Positions 56,544 to 64,000 of a stretch of 64,000 nt of DNA are shown piece by piece. The stretch is taken from NCBI GenBank assembly GCA_020205615.1, contig JAINUW010000418.1, positions 297,778-361,777 of the forward strand, in the 5' to 3' direction. The position numbers and the translations under genes were made by a program. Position 1 is the stretch's first letter, and the number at the start of each line of letters is the position of its first letter. The stretch is from Panax quinquefolius. Lineage: Eukaryota > Streptophyta > Magnoliopsida > Apiales > Araliaceae. Below the pieces are notes generated by a model, which saw only the letters and a list, made by a program, of their open reading frames with translations, had not been told where the DNA came from and searched no databases.

Positions 56544-59500
56544 TATGACGCCCCCAAAATAGGTATACATCACCCATCTTGGGTTGCCAAATACATAGAA
56601 CAAAAATCAATTACAAACTTAATTATACAACTGTCGAGTAATATACGACAAAATATAGCAGAGAGTTTAGACAAGAATATTGCCTTATAGATAATATCCA
56701 CTCTTAATGGAGTCATTATTACAATTATTATCACACTATTTCACAGAATAGTGAGGACCACTAAAACAACTATGTGATAAATCAATCCATTCCCCATCCC
56801 ATTTGACTATATTCTCGGTTCTCAAGAGAACGTGAAAAAGAAAGGGTGAGCTCAACTAGCCCAGTAAGAAATATTATGACTAAGATAATGCAGAATAAAT
56901 TATCCTTAGCCATCAAAAGTATAACAACTGATAGAATACAATAGACAACAAGTTTTAGATCAACAACTACAGTGGAATAAGCAATCTATTAGAAGAGTCA
57001 AGTAGAGCATGATATCTACTATCTTCTATGATTTAAAAAGTTTTTCATCAACTTTATCATTTGAGACTCGACAATAAATAAACCACATCATCGAATCATC
57101 CATGCACTATGGGCCAAGGATATTCATGTAATCATCAATGGTCATGATTATTCTGAATAATCCCTGATAATAATCATACCAACAACTATCCATCAATGCA
57201 CTACAAGCCAATGAGGACTTTTACCACATTATTTGTAACATTACGAGTCATGATTATACCGAATGATCCCTGGTCATAATCATACCAATCAACAGTCCAT
57301 CTATGCACGTAAGTCAAAGATGACTTTCATCATAATATAAGCATGAGGATGATGACAATGATATAAGCATTAATCAAAAGAAATCAAGGATAAATATTAA
57401 AGACTTTAAATTTATCAAGAGTTTAAAAATATCCAAATTGTCAACATGATACTGCTTTGTGTTGTAAAATTAAAGAATAATATTGTATCAAAAATGATTT
57501 GGACCGAAAAGAAATCAATTTTTGTCATGAATAGTACATTGGGTGAATAGTACTTGGGTGAATAGTACCCCATGAATAGTACATCGAGAATAGTACACCG
57601 TGAATGGTACTTTAAGAATAATACTCGTGAATAGTATCTCGTGAATAGTACTTTGTGAATAGTACCCATGAATAGTACTTTTGTGAATAGTACCATAAAA
57701 TGAATAGTATTCATGGACAGTACTCCAGCATGAAAAGCTTAAAATTTAACAAGATTGTGCAAAAAATATTCTTATGAAACGATACTAGATGAAGCGCAAA
57801 TTTCAAGGATATTCTACTAATTTCACGGAGTATAGAAGCAATACGTTAACAAGATGAGGGTATAATCAGGAATACGAGACGAAATAATATTACTCATATA
57901 CTATAGAGTATGGAAGAAAATATTATTCCTATGAATACTGAACAAAATTATATCCCTTACAACTGTTGCACAAAAATAATTTTCCAACGAATATTTAACG
58001 AAGATAATATTCCTATGAATATTGAACGAAGATAATATTCTTTATGAATATTGAACGAAAATAATATTCATACTAATATGAAAAATAATATCTCTTTAGA
58101 ATATGAAATAAATTATACCACTTACGACTGTTGAACCAAAATAATATTCCTACGAATATTGAACGAAGATGATATTCCTTACGAAAATAATATTCATATG
58201 AATACGGAAAATAATATCTCTTCAGAATATGAAATAAATAATACCTCTTACCTCAGAAGAAGACTGCATATTGGAAAAGTGATGTACCAGAATTCTCTTC
58301 TTCTTTCTATCTATAGCTTCTCTCTATATAAGTCTTAGTGAATTGGTGAGAATAAAGGAAGAATGAGCTTCTATTTATAGGTAAATATAGTTTCGATAAT
58401 TACACATTTTGGGGCTCAAAATATTACAGTATAATACCTTCATCTTTTTTTTTCATTTTTAATTTAGTCCTGCAAGTATTATCAAACTTGCACCACCTCC
58501 CCTAATAGTATATCATGAGAATCAATAGTACAATCATGTGACTCAATAGTTATATACATGTGAAAAAAATAATTACAGTATAGTACCTTCATCTATACGT
58601 TCATTTTTAATTTAGTCATGCAAGTATTATCAATCTTGCACCACCTCCCCTAATAATACATACATGTGAATCAATAGTACACACATGTGAACACATAGTT
58701 ATAAGCACGTGATTTAATAGCAATTAATTACTCATTTATCCTATTAATTACCCTATTGGTCAATATAACTTCCAAACATCAATTATTATCGAAGTAAATG
58801 TCGATTTCCACTAACACTAATAATCCCAACACAATGGAACTATCAATTTCATCTTTAATAAACACGAACTTATTCATCATTAATATTATAACTTACAATA
58901 TTTAACAACCAGGTCGTTCCCAAGAAAGATGGGGCTAAGGATTTCTCCTTATTAACGCGCAGTTAGGTGACCAAACCTCTCCTTGACAAAACTTCTAGAC
59001 ATTGTCAATATTGCAAATAATAATACAAATAACTTTGTCATCTCAATTATTGATTTAATAATATAAAATATTATGCAGATGATACTATGACAATAATTGA
59101 ATCAATAATATGAGAGATATGATGCATCAATTACTGTAGCTATAATTGAGTATAACTGAGTGACTTCTTACGTAAGCATCAATAATCAATACCGCGTGCT
59201 ACTATGTAACCACGCGTATTACTTTACTTTTACTACCGGGTAGTTCAATAATTTAACGGTAAAACTTTCGCCGTTATTTTTATAAAAAGATATTTCTGTC
59301 ATTTTCTAACTGCGACAATACTTCCGCTGTGGGGTCCACCAATGATTGTGTCTTCGTACTAATATTTCTTGTTAAAATGAATATTCCCCGACACAAAGAA
59401 TATTTTATATCAACTTGCTTTCTTTGCAAAATTTTCAAATATCACCCTTAACTTTAACCTTTTATCAATTTAACCATTTACTAAATAGAATAATAATTAT

Positions 59501-59544
59501 AGGAAAATTGAGTACTTTCATTTCATAAAATTTAGGGTCTTACA
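56544..59544 (-). repeat. E array LTR 2 (shared by both units)
   Basis: 3.0 kb; it is 5' LTR for unit 1 on its left and 3' LTR for unit 2 on its right. Starts TATGACGCC (T-G changed to T-A). It lacks about 12 bases (ATTGCTCTTGTG) near 58330 that LTR 1 and LTR 3 keep. Confidence 0.9.
57528..57724 (-). repeat. GAATAGTAC tandem array, E LTR 2
   Basis: Same core as in LTR 1 with one extra unit near the start and different spacers. Confidence 0.88.
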
Positions 59545-59578
59545 ATCTCCCCTCCTTATAAAAATTTGCCCTTGAAAT

Positions 59579-59880
59579 TTACATACGTACCTGGTATGCC
59601 GAAGAGGTGAGGATACCTTGCTTAGATTCTAACTCTTGTGGAATAACCTTTGAGTGTCGAATATGATCCTTCTTATCCATGATTTTAACACGTATGTCCT
59701 CATACGTTAAATCTTCTGTTATCTCGTCTAGTTCCAATTCAATAATATGGTTCGGGTCATCCACATATTTACGTAACATCGATACGTGAAAAATGTTATG
59801 AACACGCGATATACTTGGTGGTAAAGTGAGTCTATAGGTCACAGTTCCTACTCGATCGAGGATTTTGAATGGCGCAATTA
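59579..59880 (-). pseudogene. E unit 2 integrase C-terminal remnant
   Basis: Open for 87 codons: [34 protein letters not shown], then the same tail as unit 1. It is bordered on the right by the same deletion junction as in unit 1. Confidence 0.8.
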
Positions 59881-60610
59881 AATCGAGGGTTGAGATTTAC
59901 TCTCTTTGTTGATTCTTGCTTCTAGAATAACACCCTCTTCAACCTTCTTCTTCACATTCATCAGCTCTGGGTGTGTAGCTTGAGCAGTTTTAACTTTATC
60001 GGTTCACGTCGATTTTACTCATTTTATTTGACATCATCACGTGGGTCCTTAGAGTCTTTAACTCTATCTTTATCATTTACAAGTTATATGAAATGGGTCT
60101 TTGTGTTAACAATGTTACAATAGTAAATGCATACGATCTTCTACTAAATGCACCAACTACCACGTTTGTTTTGCTCTGATAATATTGAATCATATGGTCA
60201 TAATCTTCAAAAGCTCGAGCCAATGTCTTTGGCGTATGATACGTTCGTTTTGGGTGAAGAAATATTTAAGGGTTTTAGAAATGAGTTTTGTACCGGGGTC
60301 AATACAAAATTCGATTTCACGCTATGGGGGTAGGCTAGGAAGTCTTTAAAGAATACGTCAGGAAATTTATTAACGATAGAAATATCATTTAAAAACTATG
60401 ACTCTTATCCAAGACTTGGATAACACATGTAATGAAGGTTTCTCCTAACGGAGTTTCAATAAATAAGTCAAAGTCTAATTTCTCCGGAGTGAAATTTAAA
60501 CGTTGAGCGCAAGTAGGAGAAATAAAAGAATGGATAGAACTGGTACCAAATAAGATATAGAATACGCAAGAGTTTATGATTAACTAACCCGTGATAACTT
60601 TGTTGGGTTA
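59881..60610 (-). pseudogene. E unit 2 protease remnant and deletion junctions
   Basis: Same order as 54421-55150: RNase H tail joined directly to the protease-RT linker, and the integrase core missing. Protease reads YILFGTSSIHSFISPTCA; catalytic Asp again Gly, Gly of DSG also changed. Confidence 0.75.
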
Positions 60611-60719
60611 CTCGCTTTTTGAGAAGTCATAAAAAATGCTCTTCCTGAAACCACCGACTTTATTTTGTCCATATCTGTCTTTGGTGCCACCGTCCCAGCT
60701 GGATTTGATTTCGCTACAG

Positions 60720-61846
60720 GATAAAATCAAGTTATGTGACCATCTTTTCCACAACTAAAACATACCTTAGAAGGCTGTGAAGAGTTTGGGCTTATGTGTC
60801 CGTCCTCTCCGCATCTGTAGCATCTAACTAGCGTTCGTTCTCCTCCCATAAAATTTGTTGCTGGTGATGGTGCTGGTGTTGTTGCCGACGTCTTCCCATC
60901 ATCGTTAAATCTTCTCTTCTTGAATTTTCCACTTGAATCAGTTCTTCTATTATCTTATCCATGATTACCACTGAAGTGGTTACCATTTCTTGCCTGATAA
61001 TTTCCTTCACGATGGTTATCGTTGTTCCGATGGTCGTTGCCACTGATACGATTATTATCGTGTTATTGGTCATTATATTTAGGTTGGGCTGACTCATTAT
61101 CGCGCTCCAATAATTGAGCCCTATTCACAACATCTGAATATAAACAAAGTTTGTAAGAAAATGAGGTATTGACGTATCTCAAGTTTCAAACCTCTTAGAA
61201 ATATCCACGTCATTCTCTCCTCATTATTAATCAAGTGGGACGCAAACCGGGACAACTCGGAAAATTTAGCTTCGTACTGCGACATGGTCATATTGTTTTG
61301 CTCCAGCTTGATGAACTCTACCTCCTTCATGTGATGAATACTTTCGGGAAAGTACTTGTCGTTGAATAGTTCTTGGAACTTCTCCCAAGACATCTTCAGT
61401 GCGACAGGCTGAGTATGTTTTACTGATTCCCACAAGTAATTTGCCTCTCCTCGTAACATGGAAAAGGAAACCTTTTGCTCTTCGGAGCATCCCAAGACAT
61501 CAAATATCTTAGTAATCTACTTTATCCACATCTCCACCTTAAGTTGTTTTGGCTCTCCCAAAAACTCTGGTGGTCACAGCTCGTTAAACTGCTTAGCGGT
61601 GACTAACCGAGAGTTGCCAGTGTTTCCACCTACATCATGAACAAGAGTTTCTCTTGTTTGGTGTTGCATGAATTGCATAAACCCTCTGAACATCACATCG
61701 TTCATCATCTGATCAGTGCTGTTGTTTACCTGAGGATTATTGTCTTCTTGATGCACATTATCCTGGGTATTGATCGTTGGTGACTCAACGGTCTCATTCA
61801 CTCCATTGTTAACATTTTTAGCTGCTATTTTCAAACACTGCCACAA
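60720..61846 (-). pseudogene. E unit 2 gag
   Basis: Capsid with MLRGEANYLWESVKHTQPVA (Trp of YWW now Leu), FQELFNDKYFPESIHHM and EERMTWIFLRGLKLEIRQYL. N-terminal 90 codons are open (NVNNGVNETVESPTINTQDN), then a stop after QFNEL. Basic linker and zinc remnant follow at 60780-61100. Confidence 0.8.
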
Positions 61847-62001
61847 AACAAGGGTTAATTGACATACCTCATATTATCCCTATACTCTAACCGACAAATT
61901 AAATTCCAAATAAACTTAGGTAGGTCATACTAGCGAAGGAATTCCCCGTCTCTCCCCTCCTAGTTCTTGTCTCACATCCCAGTCAGGGATCATAACCCTA
62001 A

Positions 62002-62013
62002 GCTTTGATACCA
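62002..62013 (-). promoter_or_regulatory. Primer binding site, E unit 2
   Basis: Minus strand TGGTATCAAAGC, two bases from LTR 3. Confidence 0.8.
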
Positions 62014-62015
62014 AC

Positions 62016-64000
62016 TGTGATGCCCCCAAAACAGGTATACATCACCCATCTTGTGTCGCCAAAAACATGGTACAAAAATCAATTACAAACTTAATTATAC
62101 AACTGTCGGGTAATATACGGCAAAATATAGCTGAGAGTTTAGACAAGAATATTGCCTTATAGACAATATCCACTCTCAATGGAGTCATTATTACAATTAT
62201 TATCACACTATTTCATAGAATAGTGAGGACTACTAAAACAACCATCTGGACAGTCATTCCATTCCCCGACCAATCCCAGCTATATTCTCATTTCCTGAAG
62301 AGAACGGTGAAAGAAAAGGGTGAGCTCAACTAGCCCAGTAAGAAATATTATGACTAAGATAATGCAGAATAAATTATCCGTAGCCATCAAAAGTATAACA
62401 ACTGATAGAATACAATAGACAACAAGTTTTAGATCAACAACTATAGTGGAATAAGCAATCTATTAGAAGATTTAAGTAGAGCATGATATTTACTATCATC
62501 TATGATTTAAAAAGTTTTTCATCAACTTTATCACTGAGACTCTGCTTAATAAATAAACCACATCATCGAATCATCCCCGCACTATGGGCCAAGGATATTC
62601 ATGTAATCATCAATGGTCATAATTATTCCGAATAATCCCTGATAATAATCATACCAACAACTATCCATCAATGCACTACGGGCCAGTGAGGACTTTTACC
62701 ATATCATTTGTAACATTATGAGTCATGATTATACCGAATGATCCCTGGTCATAATCATACCAATCAACAGTCCATCTATGCATGTAAGCCAAAGATGACT
62801 TTTATCACAATATAAGCATGAGGATGATGACAATGATATAAGCATTAATCAAACAAAATCAAGGATAAATATTAAAGACTTTAAATTTATCCAGAGTTTA
62901 AAAATATACAAATTGTCAACATGATACTGCTTTGTGGTGTAAAATTAAGAATAATATTGTATCAAAAATGATTTAGACTAAAAGAAACCAATTTTTGTCA
63001 CCAATAGTACATTGGGTGAATAGTACCTAGGTGAATAGTACCCCATGAATAGTACATTGAGAATAGTACCCCGTGAATAGTACTTTTTGAATAATACTTG
63101 TGAATAGTACTTCGTGAATAGTACTTTGTGAATAATACTTTATGAATAGTACCCATGAATAGTACTTTTGTGAATAGTACCATATAAATGAATAGTACTC
63201 ATGGACAGTACTCTGGCATGAAAAGCTTAAAATTTAACAAGAATGTGCAGAAAATATCCTTGTGAAACGATACTAGATGAAGCGCAAATTTCAAGGATAT
63301 TTTACTAATTTCACGGAGTATAGAAGAAATACTTTAACAAGATGAGGGTGTAATCAGGAATACGAGACGAAATAATATTACTCACATACTACAGAGTATG
63401 GATGAAAATATTATTCCTATGAATACTGAACAAAATAATATCCCTTACAACTGTTGAACGCAAATAATATTGCAACGAATATTTAACGAAGATAATATTC
63501 CTACGAATATTGAACAAAGATAATATTCTTTATGAATATTGAACAGAAATAATATTCATACGAATACGAAAAATAATATCTCTTTAGAATATGAAATAAA
63601 TAATACCCCTTACGACTGTTGAACGAAAATAATATTCCTATGAATATTGAACGAAGATTATATTCTGTACGAATATTGAATGAAAATAATATTCATACGA
63701 ATACGAAAAATAATATCTCTTCAGAATATGAAATAAATAATACTCCTTACCTTAGAAGAAAACTGGATACTAGAATAGCGAAGTAGCGGACTTCTCTATT
63801 TCTTTCTCTCTATAGCTTCTCTCTCTATAATTGCTCTTGTAAGTCTTAGTGAATTGGTGAGAATGAAGGAATGATGAGCTTATATTTATAGGAAAATATA
63901 GTTTCAATAATTGCACGTTTTGGGGCTCAAAATATTAAAGTATAATACCTTAATCTTTTTTTTCATTTTTAATTTAGTCCTGCAAGTATTATCAAACCTG
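62016..64000 (-). repeat. E array LTR 3, cut by window end
   Basis: About 1985 bases of the expected 3.0 kb. Starts TGTGATGCCCCC. Holds GAATAGTAC array (63001-63212), AATATTGAACGAA array (63356-63745) and a TATA-like box at 63881-63890. Confidence 0.9.
63001..63212 (-). repeat. GAATAGTAC tandem array, E LTR 3
   Basis: The longest of the three arrays; includes an added TTTATGAATAGTACC-type unit. Confidence 0.88.

Larger units (their letters stand above)
51076..64000 (-). mobile_element. Element E array: LTR-internal-LTR-internal-LTR
   Basis: LTRs start at 51076, 56544 and 62016, so the units are 5468 and 5472 bp. Each internal region has its own PBS on the right and purine tract on the left. 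The two internals carry the same two deletions (RT and integrase core). The array is inserted into the gag zinc knuckle of F; the left flank is ATAAG. The right end is outside the window, so there may be further units. Confidence 0.9.

Overview
This window is plant nuclear DNA, most likely from a eudicot with a repeat-rich, AT-rich genome. No intact single-copy gene was found. Almost all of it is LTR retrotransposon sequence, and every recognisable element reads on the minus strand. Names A to F are mine. Coding regions are broken by frameshifts and stops, so none of the elements looks autonomous as read.

Layout, left to right. (1) 1-31963 is a Ty1/copia element of the Sirevirus type (B), identified by its gag, DSG protease, integrase, YVDD reverse transcriptase, RNase H, an extra ORF after pol, and several CTCCCCCT polypurine motifs beside its 3' LTR. 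It is tandem: 1-916 holds the PBS and gag of one copy (B1), and the LTR starting at 917 is also the 3' LTR of the next copy (B2, whose gag and 5' LTR end near 31963). (2) Ty3/gypsy element A (2187-12324, target duplication ATCCA) lies inside that shared LTR. (3) Ty3/gypsy chromovirus C (13441-24918) lies inside the extra ORF of B2, and its right LTR end was lost together with flanking B2 sequence. (4) 31964-32200 is unclassified sequence interrupted by chromovirus D (32201-44494, target duplication TTAGT). (5) 44500-47126 is low-copy-looking DNA with exon fragments of two cellular genes, a mitochondrial-type HSP90 and a DUF3326 protein, plus long microsatellites. (6) 47127-51075 is the 3' part of a Reina-like Ty3/gypsy element F. 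(7) From 51076 to the window end, F is interrupted in its gag zinc knuckle by an E array: LTR, internal, LTR, internal, LTR, with a 5.47 kb period. Both E internals lack reverse transcriptase and the integrase core through the same deletions.

The elements follow the usual LTR cycle: tRNA-iMet priming next to the 5' LTR, gag and pol between the LTRs, and a purine tract before the 3' LTR. C and D carry an extra open frame between PBS and gag (called ORF0 here), with an acidic segment, a charged coiled-coil-like segment and a conserved C-terminal motif. It is the best candidate in the window for something undescribed. Other points for a second look are the two tandem LTR arrays, GC-rich blocks that differ sharply between otherwise near-identical LTR pairs, a palindromic motif shared by the Sirevirus LTR and pol, and repeat arrays on both sides of the promoters in A and E.

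Limits: all calls come from reading the sequence. I give no identities, ages or database matches because none were computed. Borders of degenerate domains are approximate.
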